Below are positions 23,872 to 30,033 of a stretch of 32,284 nt of DNA, one piece after another. Numbering within the stretch: the stretch's first letter is position 1; each line of letters starts with the position of its first letter. The position numbers were made by a program, and so were the translations under genes. The notes beneath the pieces were generated by a model, which had not been told where the DNA came from, ran no database searches, and worked only from the letters and a program-made list of their open reading frames with translations. Source of the DNA: a virus. Where the stretch lies: positions 1 to 32,284 of the IMG/VR virus record IMGVR_UViG_3300005511_000858. One strand, written 5' to 3'.

Positions 23872-24180
23872 TCAGAACTTCGGCGAGGGCTGATCGACCA
23901 TCGGGTGCGGCCGGCCGTTCGCGACTTCCAGGCCGAAGCGCGTGAGCGTGGCGAAGACCAGCGTCTTGCCGTTGAGAGGCTCTTCTTCCCGCGTGAGCAG
24001 GCCGTGCTGCTCGAGCATGACCAGGTCGGCTGCGATCGTGTCGTCGTACACCGCATGACGCATGGCTCGAACCGCCTTGGTCAGCATCGAGGCCGAAAGG
24101 GAATAGTTCGGCACTTCCGACAGGAGGCGCAGGATGACGAGACGACGGTCCTTGGCGAGGGTCTCGGCCAGAGAGCTCAT
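23872..24180 (-). CDS. Winged-helix phage protein (VpaChn25_0724 type, Mu gp26 position)
   Basis: The 102-residue protein overlaps the DUF2730 gene by ATGA. It has an ArsR-like winged-helix layout: a first helix R-R-L-V-I-L-R-L-L, a second segment A-S-M-L-T-K-A-V-R, a helix D-T-I-A-A-D-L-V-M-L-E-Q-H-G-L, and a wing with L-V-F-A-T-L-T. Proteins like this are common at this spot in Mu-like phages. DNA binding is likely; a packaging role is inferred from place. Confidence 0.78.
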   Translation of the reverse strand: MSSLAETLAKDRRLVILRLLSEVPNYSLSASMLTKAVRAMRHAVYDDTIAADLVMLEQHGLLTREEEPLNGKTLVFATLTRFGLEVANGRPHPMVDQPSPKF

Positions 24181-24590
24181 GCGCTCTTCTCCAACATGTG
24201 CTTGAGGATCAGGCCCAGGGTCGTGTCGATCTTGGTGGTCGTCTTCTCGACGCCGCGGATCGTTTCGGTCGAGGTGGCGACTTCCTTTTCCACGCGCCCG
24301 ATGCGCTCACCCAGCGCCTGGACTTCCTGGCGATCGGGGAGCTGTCGCAGGTCCGCCTCGATCTTGCCGACGCGGGACTCGATGGCGCGCTCGTTCGTGG
24401 CGACGTGGTCGCGCAGATCCTTGATGGAAGCTTGCAGGGTGAGCGTCTGGGCGTCGTGCTGCGCTTTTGTCGGAAACTGGCTGCGCAGATAGAACATGCC
24501 GACCGTGACGAGCGCGGTCAGCGGCAGCGAGATGATCCACCAGAGATCCTTCGCCAGGGCGACCCAGCCGGCCCAATCCAGATTCGTCAC
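24177..24590 (-). CDS. DUF2730-type membrane-anchored coiled-coil protein
   Basis: I take the GTG at 24590, whose GTGA overlaps the o-spanin stop, giving 137 residues. The longer frame to 24671 would lie inside the spanin gene. One hydrophobic segment near residues 13-33 (W-I-I-S-L-P-L-T-A-L-V-T-V-G-M-F-Y-L) precedes a long coiled coil (about 40-130) with repeated heptads. This is the DUF2730 pattern found between lysis and terminase genes in Mu relatives. Its function is unknown; some annotate it as a lysis or head accessory protein. Confidence 0.8.
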   Translation of the reverse strand: MTNLDWAGWVALAKDLWWIISLPLTALVTVGMFYLRSQFPTKAQHDAQTLTLQASIKDLRDHVATNERAIESRVGKIEADLRQLPDRQEVQALGERIGRVEKEVATSTETIRGVEKTTTKIDTTLGLILKHMLEKSA

Positions 24591-24862
24591 GGCATCGCTC
24601 CATCCACGGCAGCCACGGCTGCCGCCCGCCTCGTCTCGCATTCGCGCAGGGACGCCTGGTCGCGTCCCCACAGATCCGTGGCCTCGCGCTCGCTGATGTC
24701 CCGATCGGGAATCGCCGCCGGCTTCGCACAGGCCTTGCGGGCAGATGCCGGCAGCTCCGGCTTGACCAGCTCGAGCTTCACGGTCGGTTCAACGGGCGCC
24801 GTTGAGCAGGCGGACGCGATCGCGCCCAATCCCGCAGCGATCGCCACCTGCCAGCTCCGCAT
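24587..24862 (-). CDS. Outer-membrane spanin lipoprotein (Rz1-like)
   Basis: This 91-residue gene begins inside the inner-spanin gene in another frame, overlapping it by 74 bases, which is the typical Rz/Rz1 layout. The N-terminus M-R-S-W-Q-V-A-I-A-A-G-L-G-A-I-A-S-A-C is a lipoprotein signal with Cys19 as lipid site, followed by a Pro-containing periplasmic segment. With the inner spanin it would fuse inner and outer membrane after peptidoglycan is cut. It is longer than lambda Rz1. Confidence 0.8.
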   Translation of the reverse strand: MRSWQVAIAAGLGAIASACSTAPVEPTVKLELVKPELPASARKACAKPAAIPDRDISEREATDLWGRDQASLRECETRRAAAVAAVDGAMP

Positions 24863-25175
24863 TCGCCTTCTCCAGCCCTTTCAACTCGTCTTGAAACCGT
24901 GCCGCCTGGTCGGCCGCCTGCGTCTCGATGCGCGAGACGGCGAGTGCCTGATCGGCCCGCGCCTGCTGCGCCGCCGCGTTCGCCAGCGCGATCTGCTTCT
25001 CCCAGGCCGCATCCCGTTCGGCCTTCGCCGCCGTGACAGCGTCCGCAATGATGCCGCGATAGCCGGCGACGGTGCCCCAGGCCCCCAGACCGATCGCAGC
25101 AGCCAGCGCCAACACGACGAGCATGACGACGGCGGCGCGGCCGAGGCCCGTGACCTTCATGAGCCAGGCGATCAT
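24789..25175 (-). CDS. Inner-membrane spanin (Rz-like)
   Basis: The ATG at 25175 overlaps the endolysin stop (TGATG); a GTG one codon earlier is possible. The 128-residue protein has one N-terminal membrane helix (about 13-36, V-V-M-L-V-V-L-A-L-A-A-A-I-G-L-G) and then a periplasmic coiled coil rich in Ala, Gln and Glu (about 42-105). That is the layout of inner spanins. The lipoprotein partner is encoded within its 3' part. Function follows from architecture and context. Confidence 0.82.
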   Translation of the reverse strand: MIAWLMKVTGLGRAAVVMLVVLALAAAIGLGAWGTVAGYRGIIADAVTAAKAERDAAWEKQIALANAAAQQARADQALAVSRIETQAADQAARFQDELKGLEKANAELAGGDRCGIGRDRVRLLNGAR

Positions 25176-25681
25176 CACAGACCCTCGAGGCAGAGCTCGA
25201 GCTCGCCGATGCGCTGAGCGTCGCCATACTCACGGCGGCGCTTCAGCCCTGTAACGACCTGGCCGCCAGCCCTATTGAACCTGGTGAAGGCCTGGCAGCT
25301 TTCGCGGTAGTTTCCGGCACGGGCGAGATCCGCAGCTGTGGAGCTGCAAATCTTCCCAACGCCGACGTTGTAGGAGGTGGAAATGGCGACCGCCCGCCAG
25401 CTGAGCGGCTTGTCGTCGAAGCCGGCGATGCATCTTGTCAGCGGCAGATAGAAGTCGCGGTAGACCCGGTTTTCCAGCATGCCGTCGCATTCGGCCTTGG
25501 TCTTCACCATGCCGGCCGTGACGCCCTTGGTCTCGCCGTAGCAGATGTCCCAGATCTTGGCGTAACGGTCCCAATGGGACTTGAGCACCAAGCCCTCCCA
25601 CGGTTGGATCAGGACCGCGGTCGACAACCCGATGGCTGTCGTTGCGGCGATGAGAGCGGTCTTGGCGCGCTTACTCGCCAT
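25175..25681 (-). CDS. SAR-type endolysin (GH24 lysozyme family)
   Basis: The ATG at 25681 gives 168 residues and overlaps the holin-like gene by 11 bases. Residues 8-26 form a weakly hydrophobic segment rich in Ala/Thr, fitting a signal-anchor-release helix, so the enzyme would be exported by Sec and held inactive. The catalytic Glu29 (W-E-G) and Asp38 have the family's spacing, and D-I-C-Y-G-E-T (45-51) is the phage 21 R-like box. In the third position of the E-D-T triad an Asp45 stands where Thr is usual. Several Cys (47, 65 and others) could swap disulphides for activation. Confidence 0.88.
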   Translation of the reverse strand: MASKRAKTALIAATTAIGLSTAVLIQPWEGLVLKSHWDRYAKIWDICYGETKGVTAGMVKTKAECDGMLENRVYRDFYLPLTRCIAGFDDKPLSWRAVAISTSYNVGVGKICSSTAADLARAGNYRESCQAFTRFNRAGGQVVTGLKRRREYGDAQRIGELELCLEGL

Positions 25682-25898
25682 CGCCCGCTCCCGAAACCGT
25701 CTCCTGCTTGACCAGCCGGGCAACACTCGCCGCGAGCGAAGCGGCCATGACCATCAGGCTGGCGGAGGCGCGACCGTCGACCCAGTAGGAGATCCCGGCA
25801 TCGACCGCCGAGGCCACCGAAAGCAGAATGTTGAGGCGCAGCGACCAGGCGTGCTTGACGACACGCTTCCAGTTCGGGACGAGCTTCCAGCGCTTCAT
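25671..25898 (-). CDS. Holin-like small membrane protein
   Basis: The 75-residue protein has a basic N-terminus (K-R-W-K-L-V-P-N-W-K-R-V-V-K) and two hydrophobic stretches (about 22-40 and 46-62), and an acidic C-terminal tail. Size and charge pattern fit a phage holin, and it lies directly before the endolysin with overlapping ends. With a SAR endolysin it may act as a pinholin that depolarises the membrane. The family assignment is from architecture and context. Confidence 0.7.
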   Translation of the reverse strand: MKRWKLVPNWKRVVKHAWSLRLNILLSVASAVDAGISYWVDGRASASLMVMAASLAASVARLVKQETVSGAGDGE

Positions 25899-25901
25899 GG
25901 C

Positions 25902-26243
25902 TCAGCTCCCTCCGATCGCAGCGAAGAAGCAGAGCAACTCGCCCTGGCCGTTGATGCAGAGGTGCCAGTGGCCGTCCGGCGAGGGCTTCGCCTCGGCATA
26001 GGCGACGCGAACGACCAGCGCCCCCGGACGATCGGCACGCCACATCGGATGCGCCCCCGGCCGAACCGTGACGACGTAGCCGCCCGGCGTCTCCTGGACG
26101 GCCGCGCCGTTGATCTCGGCGCAATCCACGCCGGAACAGCAGCTGGCTGGGTACGCCCAGCCTGACATCGCCTCATGGGCAAAGGCCGGCCGCATGCAGC
26201 TCGACAAGGCGACGATCGCAGCGAGGGCGAGAAAGCGGATCAC
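25902..26243 (-). CDS. Secreted Cys-rich protein opening the lysis operon
   Basis: A GTG at 26243 with GGAG nine bases before it gives 113 residues. The first 22 form a Sec signal peptide (I-R-F-L-A-L-A-A-I-V-A-L, cleavage likely after A-F-A). The mature part has G-W-A-Y-P-A-S-C-C-S-G-V-D-C, a beta-rich middle, and C-I-N-G-Q-G-E-L-L-C-F-F near the end. Five Cys in the mature protein suggest disulphides in the periplasm. I recall similar small proteins beside lysis genes of rhizobial phages and in host genomes, but no function is known to me. It is the first gene after the control gap, so it is probably co-expressed with lysis genes. Confidence 0.7.
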   Translation of the reverse strand: MIRFLALAAIVALSSCMRPAFAHEAMSGWAYPASCCSGVDCAEINGAAVQETPGGYVVTVRPGAHPMWRADRPGALVVRVAYAEAKPSPDGHWHLCINGQGELLCFFAAIGGS

Positions 26244-26333
26244 GGCGGCGCTCCGGAGGGCGGGCCTTAAGCCCGAACGTCAACCGAAGATGCTGGGATC
26301 AGCCGAAAGCCGGCACGCCCCGAGGGCGGGGCG
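26244..26333 (-). promoter_or_regulatory. Control gap between early and lysis/late genes
   Basis: This 90-base gap follows the Mor-like activator gene. From right to left it holds hairpin copy 3 (26316-26333), a minus-strand TTGACG (26278-26283) that could be a -35 box, and an inverted repeat CGGGC-CTTAA-GCCCG (26261-26275). The GGAG of the next gene follows. No good -10 box stands 16-18 bases after TTGACG, as expected for a promoter that needs an activator. The inverted repeat is a plausible operator for the Mor-like protein. This is inference from order and sequence. Confidence 0.5.
26316..26333 (-). terminator. GC hairpin, copy 3 of a three-copy family
   Basis: CGCCCCG-AGGG-CGGGGCG forms a 7-bp stem directly after the stop codon of the Mor-like gene (26334). 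Its stem and GGCAC flank are identical to copies 1 and 2; only two loop bases differ. It marks the end of the early operon. Confidence 0.6.
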
Positions 26334-26696
26334 TCAGGCGAAAAGGTCGAGCTGGATCTTGGTGGGGCGGCCGTAGCGGCTCAGGATGTCATGCACCGTG
26401 TTCTCGGTGCATCCCGCTCTGAGGGCCGCCTGCTGGCGGTTCAGTCCCATGGCGATGTAGCAGAGCACCCGCCAGGGCCGCCCGAGCGGAACCTTGATCT
26501 CGCCCTTGCCGTAATGTCGATGCATCGCCTGGGCCGCGTCAAGCCCGATGATGCCGGCAAGCACGCCGCCCTCGGCCGATTCCGGAATCCACAAGCGCGT
26601 GCCGCCGCGCGCCTCGAGCAGCTTCAAAGCTGCTTCGGCGCCGATGCGCTCGACCAGGCGGGCGACGTCGTCGGTTGCGGGCGGCAGCGCGGTCAA
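26334..26696 (-). CDS. Mor-like transcription activator
   Basis: The best start is a TTG at 26696 whose TTGA overlaps the previous stop, preceded by a G-run; the protein has 120 residues. It shows G-G-T-R-L-W-I-P-E-S at 31-40, the counterpart of the G-G-x-x-L-Y-I-P strand of Mor/C activators. A helix region follows, and then a C-terminal helix-turn-helix, L-N-R-Q-Q-A-A-L-R-A-G-C-T-E-N-T-V-H-D-I-L near 84-104. In Mu, Mor is the last early gene and turns on the middle promoter. Here too it closes the early operon and is followed by the control gap and lysis genes. It may act on both middle and late genes, since no separate C gene is seen. Confidence 0.8.
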   Translation of the reverse strand: MTALPPATDDVARLVERIGAEAALKLLEARGGTRLWIPESAEGGVLAGIIGLDAAQAMHRHYGKGEIKVPLGRPWRVLCYIAMGLNRQQAALRAGCTENTVHDILSRYGRPTKIQLDLFA

Positions 26697-26932
26697 CGAG
26701 GCCCCCCCGGTTTCTGCTGCATGGCAGCGTCCAGGACGGTGACCAGGTCGCCGTTCTTCACGATGTACTTCAGGCCGTCCGCCGTAACGGTGTAGTCGGC
26801 GATGCCGGCCCGCTCGGCGGTGCGGCGTGCGCGTTCAAGGCCGCCGGCGATCAAGCCGCGCAGCTGCTCGACATCGAGCGCGCCGGATCGCTCCAGGAAG
26901 CGGACAAGGGCGTGGTCGGACACGTTGGTCAT
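26693..26932 (-). CDS. Small early protein, unknown
   Basis: The 79-residue product starts at an ATG overlapping the GemA stop (ATGA). It begins M-T-N-V-S-D-H-A-L-V-R-F-L-E-R-S-G-A-L-D-V and ends with a strand pair Y-T-V-T-A-D-G-L-K-Y-I-V-K-N-G-D-L-V-T-V-L. The helix followed by a two-stranded end with D-L-V-T-V-L faintly recalls BrnT/DUF4258-type small proteins, but the likeness is too weak to name a function. It lies between GemA and the Mor-like gene. Confidence 0.7.
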   Translation of the reverse strand: MTNVSDHALVRFLERSGALDVEQLRGLIAGGLERARRTAERAGIADYTVTADGLKYIVKNGDLVTVLDAAMQQKPGGPR

Positions 26933-27336
26933 GCTTGCCCCCGCAACCGCCTCTGCCAGGCCTTGAGCTGCTCGATCGCGTTCTGCGCGTCCTCGGGCTT
27001 CAGGAATTCCGGCGCGGCGACGCCGAAGCGGCCGTTGACCCAGGCGCGGAGCGCGTCGCGATCGGCCGCGCCGGAATGCAGCGAGCCCCACAGCGCGTAG
27101 ATCTTGCGGACGTCGGCCCGCTGCGCCGGCGGGCGCTTGGGCCCGGTCGACTGGCGCGGCTTGAAGCCGAGGCTCTTCAGCTCGGCGATGACGGCGGTCG
27201 CCTTCGCGTCGGACAGATCCTTTGCGCTATCGACGCCGGCGACGCGGAGCAGCAGCGCGCGGTATTCCGCCTCCTCGAGGCGGAGCTCCTTCTTGGCAAT
27301 GTGAATCTTCGCGAGCATGGCGGGATGGGTGCTCAT
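26929..27336 (-). CDS. gemA: GemA regulatory protein (Mu gp16, DUF1018)
   Basis: The 135-residue protein has the marks of the family: I-H-I-A-K-K-E-L-R-L-E-E-A-E-Y-R-A-L-L at 11-29, G-V-D-S-A-K-D-L-S near 34, a following helix A-V-I-A-E-L-K-S-L-G-F, and I-Y-A-L-W-G-S-L-H-S-G near 79. In Mu, GemA changes host DNA gyrase activity and the expression and timing of host cell division and replication genes. ATGA overlaps join it to both neighbours. Its presence in the early operon fits the cell-cycle theme of the genes around it. Confidence 0.9.
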   Translation of the reverse strand: MSTHPAMLAKIHIAKKELRLEEAEYRALLLRVAGVDSAKDLSDAKATAVIAELKSLGFKPRQSTGPKRPPAQRADVRKIYALWGSLHSGAADRDALRAWVNGRFGVAAPEFLKPEDAQNAIEQLKAWQRRLRGQA

Positions 27337-27557
27337 CGGCCGGCCCTCCCGATGCGGGCGAGGATCTCGACGCGCTGCCTGGTCAGCCGCTTCAACTGGC
27401 CTTCAACGATCGTCGAACGGCGCGGCGCGATACTGGCGATCACTTCCTTGAGGCGCTCCCGCTCGCCGTCGATCCGTTCCAGGTCGCCGCGCGCCAGCAA
27501 CACCGAGATGGCGGCGGCGTCGGACGGAGCGGGTCGGGGCGCGAGGAAGCGGGCCAT
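27333..27557 (-). CDS. Small helical early protein, unknown
   Basis: The ATG at 27557, two bases after the methyltransferase stop, gives 74 residues. The long frame to 27932 runs inside the methyltransferase gene and is a shadow. The product is basic and helical, with L-E-R-I-D-G-E-R-E-R-L-K-E-V-I and L-K-R-L-T-R-Q-R-V-E-I-L-A-R-I, likely a helical hairpin or coiled coil. I recognise no family. Confidence 0.7.
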   Translation of the reverse strand: MARFLAPRPAPSDAAAISVLLARGDLERIDGERERLKEVIASIAPRRSTIVEGQLKRLTRQRVEILARIGRAGR

Positions 27558-27559
27558 GG

Positions 27560-28237
27560 TCAGGCACCCGGCTCGATCAGCGGCGCCGCGGCTGGCTTCG
27601 CGAAGCGGGCGGCATCGGTGAGCATGGAGAAGGCAGCCCGGCTGCCCGGCGGGATCCAGAGCGGCGCGCGCGGCTCGGCGCCATGCTTCCAGCAGACCCA
27701 GCAATAATCCGTGGCGGTGTCGCCGCCGGGTTCCCAGCGACCGCGGTGCATCGGCACGCGCTCGACATAGTAGGCGATGACGAAGGGCGGATGATCCTGG
27801 AAGAGCTTGAAGCGCTCGACGGTGTGCAGCCACTGCGTCCGGACGAGGAGCGCGACGCCGCGCACCGAAAGCGCGATCGCCTTGCGGGCGAAGGCTACGG
27901 CCTGGTTGAAGGGCGGGTTGGTGAAGATCCAATCCGCTGCCTTCCCATCTTCCTCGGCGAGGAAATCGCAGACGCGGTCATAGCCGTAAGGGTGGATGTC
28001 GCTTGCGACGACGAGCCGGAACGCCTCACGCAGAGGCTCGGCCATGTGGCCCTCGCCGCAAGCCGGCTCCCAAATGAACTCGTCATGATCGTCACGCACG
28101 CCGAGCACCGGCACCGCGACATACTTGACGAAGGCCCGCGTCGCCCAAGGCGGCGTCGGAAAGAAGTCGAGGGAGTCAGCCGGCTCAATGCGCTGGGACG
28201 CGACGGCTGGGGAGAACGGGAGGCCGCGCTGGGTCAT
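27560..28237 (-). CDS. Orphan DNA N6-adenine methyltransferase-like protein
   Basis: The 225-residue protein shows the order of an adenine methyltransferase with the AdoMet part first. F-F-P-T-P-P at 25-30 is motif X-like, and E-P-A-C-G-E-G-H-M at 57-65 is motif I with the Gly loop. A-S-D-I-H at 78-82 is the acidic motif II, and N-P-P-F at 107-110 is motif IV, the catalytic box for N6-adenine. There is little room for a separate target-recognition domain and no restriction gene is nearby, so it is an orphan enzyme. It could protect phage DNA or change host methylation marks. It is not a CcrM homologue by motif order. Overlaps join it to the LexA-like gene. Confidence 0.82.
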   Translation of the reverse strand: MTQRGLPFSPAVASQRIEPADSLDFFPTPPWATRAFVKYVAVPVLGVRDDHDEFIWEPACGEGHMAEPLREAFRLVVASDIHPYGYDRVCDFLAEEDGKAADWIFTNPPFNQAVAFARKAIALSVRGVALLVRTQWLHTVERFKLFQDHPPFVIAYYVERVPMHRGRWEPGGDTATDYCWVCWKHGAEPRAPLWIPPGSRAAFSMLTDAARFAKPAAAPLIEPGA

Positions 28238-28557
28238 GACCTGAGCTCCCGTTCCAGGAACTCGCTCACCGCCTGCTGGACGAGGCGATCGCGCGGGACA
28301 CCGCGGCGGGCGGCGAGCTGGGCGAGCAGGCCTTCGGCATCGCCCGTTGCCTCGACGATCACGAAGGAGCGGGACCGGCGCGGCAGGTGTTTGAGATAAC
28401 CCCTCTCGACCAGCTTTATCATGCTGTGGTGGATGCTGCTGATCGACGCTATGCCGAGGGCCGCCCCGACTTCCCGAACGCTCGGGGAGACGCCGTCCCG
28501 GGACAACTGCTTGATCGTTGCCAGGACGTCGGCCTGGCGCCGCGTTAGGCCCATCAT
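28234..28557 (-). CDS. LexA-type winged-helix protein without protease domain
   Basis: The ATG at 28557 overlaps the ASCH stop (ATGA); the next codon is also ATG, giving 106 or 107 residues. Residues 2-65 match the LexA DNA-binding domain: L-T-R-R-Q-A-D-V-L-A-T-I, S-P-S-V-R-E-V-G-A-A-L-G-I, S-I-S-S-I-H-H-S-M-I-K-L-V-E-R-G-Y-L. No S24 peptidase follows. The C-terminal 40 residues are helical (A-A-R-R-G-V-P-R-D-R-L-V-Q-Q-A-V), perhaps for dimerisation. It would bind DNA but could not undergo self-cleavage, so it may be a fixed repressor of phage or host SOS-type operators. Confidence 0.82.
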   Translation of the reverse strand: MMGLTRRQADVLATIKQLSRDGVSPSVREVGAALGIASISSIHHSMIKLVERGYLKHLPRRSRSFVIVEATGDAEGLLAQLAARRGVPRDRLVQQAVSEFLERELRS

Positions 28558-28967
28558 CGCGCCGGCTCCCAACGGATCAGCACGCCGGCGAAGGCCAGTT
28601 CGGGATCGGAGGCCTCGGAATGCTCCGCCTGCCAGAACGCCTGCAGATCAGCCCAGTGGAGGAAGCCGTCCTGCCGGGCGAACTCGTCGAGCATCGCGGT
28701 GATGCCGAAGGCTTCGCCGGTGTCGGTGAAGCGGACATAACCGCGGGCGATGAGAAGCTCGACGGACCGCACCGAGACGCAGACAGGGTCCGGGATGATC
28801 TTGCGGCAATGCTTCGTCCGCATGCCTTGGTAGATCTGCAGGAGCTCGCCTGGACGTGCGTGACGCGCCCGCGGCGCGCGGATGGTCTGGCGCTTGATGA
28901 TCCCGGTGGCCGGGTGGCCGCTGGCGATCGGCTCGGCGAAGCGCTTGTTGAAGGAATAGGCGACCAT
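28554..28967 (-). CDS. ASCH-domain protein
   Basis: The 137-residue protein begins M-V-A-Y-S-F-N-K-R-F-A-E-P-I and has I-K-R-Q-T-I-R-A near 24-31, then A-R-P-G-E-L-L-Q-I-Y-Q-G-M-R-T near 37-51. This is the ASCH order, with the conserved Lys/Thr/Arg lining a pocket. ASCH proteins bind RNA or act on modified nucleosides. The last 60 residues hold a D-G-F-L-H-W-A-D-L-Q-A-F-W segment. Similar genes are frequent in early regions of Mu-like phages of rhizobia; role unknown. Confidence 0.8.
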   Translation of the reverse strand: MVAYSFNKRFAEPIASGHPATGIIKRQTIRAPRARHARPGELLQIYQGMRTKHCRKIIPDPVCVSVRSVELLIARGYVRFTDTGEAFGITAMLDEFARQDGFLHWADLQAFWQAEHSEASDPELAFAGVLIRWEPAR

Positions 28968-29224
28968 CAGGCCGGTTCCTTCTTCGCAAGTACTGCCGCT
29001 CTCGCCTCGGCCGACAGCTTGAGGAAGGCGCGGATCTCATCGGCGTTCTTCGCCAGCGTCTCCAGCGTGCGCTGGGCGCTCTCCAAGCAGGCGAGGCCAC
29101 GCTCGGCGATCGCCGGCTTCCTGAGCTCGCGGATCTTGGCGCCCTTCATCATGCTCTGCTGCCGCACGATGGCGAACTTGACCTCCTCGATCTGCTGGAC
29201 GAGCGGGATGGCAGGGGCGCTCAT
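28967..29224 (-). CDS. Small helical early protein, unknown
   Basis: The 85-residue protein overlaps both neighbours (ATGA and TGATG). It is almost wholly helical: V-Q-Q-I-E-E-V-K-F-A-I-V-R-Q-Q-S-M-M near the start, then A-C-L-E-S-A-Q-R-T-L-E-T-L and a final Ala/Lys helix. A coiled-coil dimer is likely. I recognise no family and can say only that it is translationally coupled to the CtrA-like gene before it. Confidence 0.72.
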   Translation of the reverse strand: MSAPAIPLVQQIEEVKFAIVRQQSMMKGAKIRELRKPAIAERGLACLESAQRTLETLAKNADEIRAFLKLSAEARAAVLAKKEPA

Positions 29225-30033
29225 GCCCGGAATCCCGCTTGGCGCAGCATCTCGCGGAGGATGCCCTTCGAGGTGGCGTCCATGCCGTAGAAGCCGCGCC
29301 CGAGCGTCTTGATGCTGATGTCCAGCTCGGCCAGGCGCGGGCGCATCTTGCTAAGCCAGACGTCGACGACCTTCGCGTCGCGGTCATCATCACCCCCGGC
29401 GGGGTCATGCGTCGCCGCGAGCAGCGCCTCCCGCGACATGTCCTTGCCGCGGAAGAGCGCCTCCAGAATCGCAGCCTCGGCCGGTGCGAAACGGACGGAC
29501 CCGAATTCGCGTGGAAATCGGTTCGTGACACCGAGCGCCTGCAAGATCTGGCGGTTGCCTGCCTCGATCTCGCCGGCTGGGATGACCTCGCGCACGGGTG
29601 CCACGTCTGGCGCCTTCGGGGCAGACGGGGCCGGCAGCGCGAGGCGCCGGCCGAACTCCACGGGCACCTCGACGAGCAAGCGCTTGCCGATCGCGTCGAC
29701 ATAGAATTCCGGCTCAATGCGATCGTCGGAGAAGACCAGGCCAGCCGGCACAGGCACGGTGATGCGCGAGGCGCCTCCCTTCGGATAGGCATGCGCCTCG
29801 AAACGCGCCTGCGGGCCGGACTTGACTAGCAGCATGCGCTTTGCCGCATTCCACGCCACGTCGTAGCGGGGGCCGCCAATCTCATCGAGGATCTCGTTGC
29901 GGAAGATCAGCAGGAGGCGCTCGGCCGAGCGCATCCGCGAGAAGGCAAGGCGCAGATCGACGCGGCGCTGGCCCTTGGCCGCCGGCTGAAGCTCGAGGAA
30001 GCCGGCCTCGTCGAAGTCAACGAATGCGTTCAT
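29221..30033 (-). CDS. Protein with CtrA/OmpR-type winged-helix DNA-binding end
   Basis: The 270-residue protein has a mixed alpha/beta N-terminal part (1-125) that I do not recognise, a Pro-rich linker (132-152), and a C-terminal winged helix (about 178-252). The latter reads F-A-P-A-E-A-A-I-L-E-A-L-F, M-S-R-E-A-L-L-A-A-T, D-A-K-V-V-D-V-W-L-S-K-M-R-P-R-L and I-K-T-L-G-R-G-F-Y-G. This is the order of response-regulator output domains, and the K-V-V-D-V-W-L-S-K-M-R box is close to that of CtrA. No receiver domain with a phosphorylated Asp is present. It may bind host CtrA-type sites without phosphorylation control; this is inference. Confidence 0.72.
   Translation of the reverse strand: MNAFVDFDEAGFLELQPAAKGQRRVDLRLAFSRMRSAERLLLIFRNEILDEIGGPRYDVAWNAAKRMLLVKSGPQARFEAHAYPKGGASRITVPVPAGLVFSDDRIEPEFYVDAIGKRLLVEVPVEFGRRLALPAPSAPKAPDVAPVREVIPAGEIEAGNRQILQALGVTNRFPREFGSVRFAPAEAAILEALFRGKDMSREALLAATHDPAGGDDDRDAKVVDVWLSKMRPRLAELDISIKTLGRGFYGMDATSKGILREMLRQAGFRA

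Noticed and set aside
26261-26275. CtrA site in the TTAA of the control gap
   Set aside because: A single TTAA half-site without the spaced second half is not enough; further TTAA occur elsewhere by chance.
26693-26932. BrnT-type toxin
   Set aside because: Only a short C-terminal strand pattern agrees, the usual partner antitoxin gene is missing, and the protein is shorter than the family.
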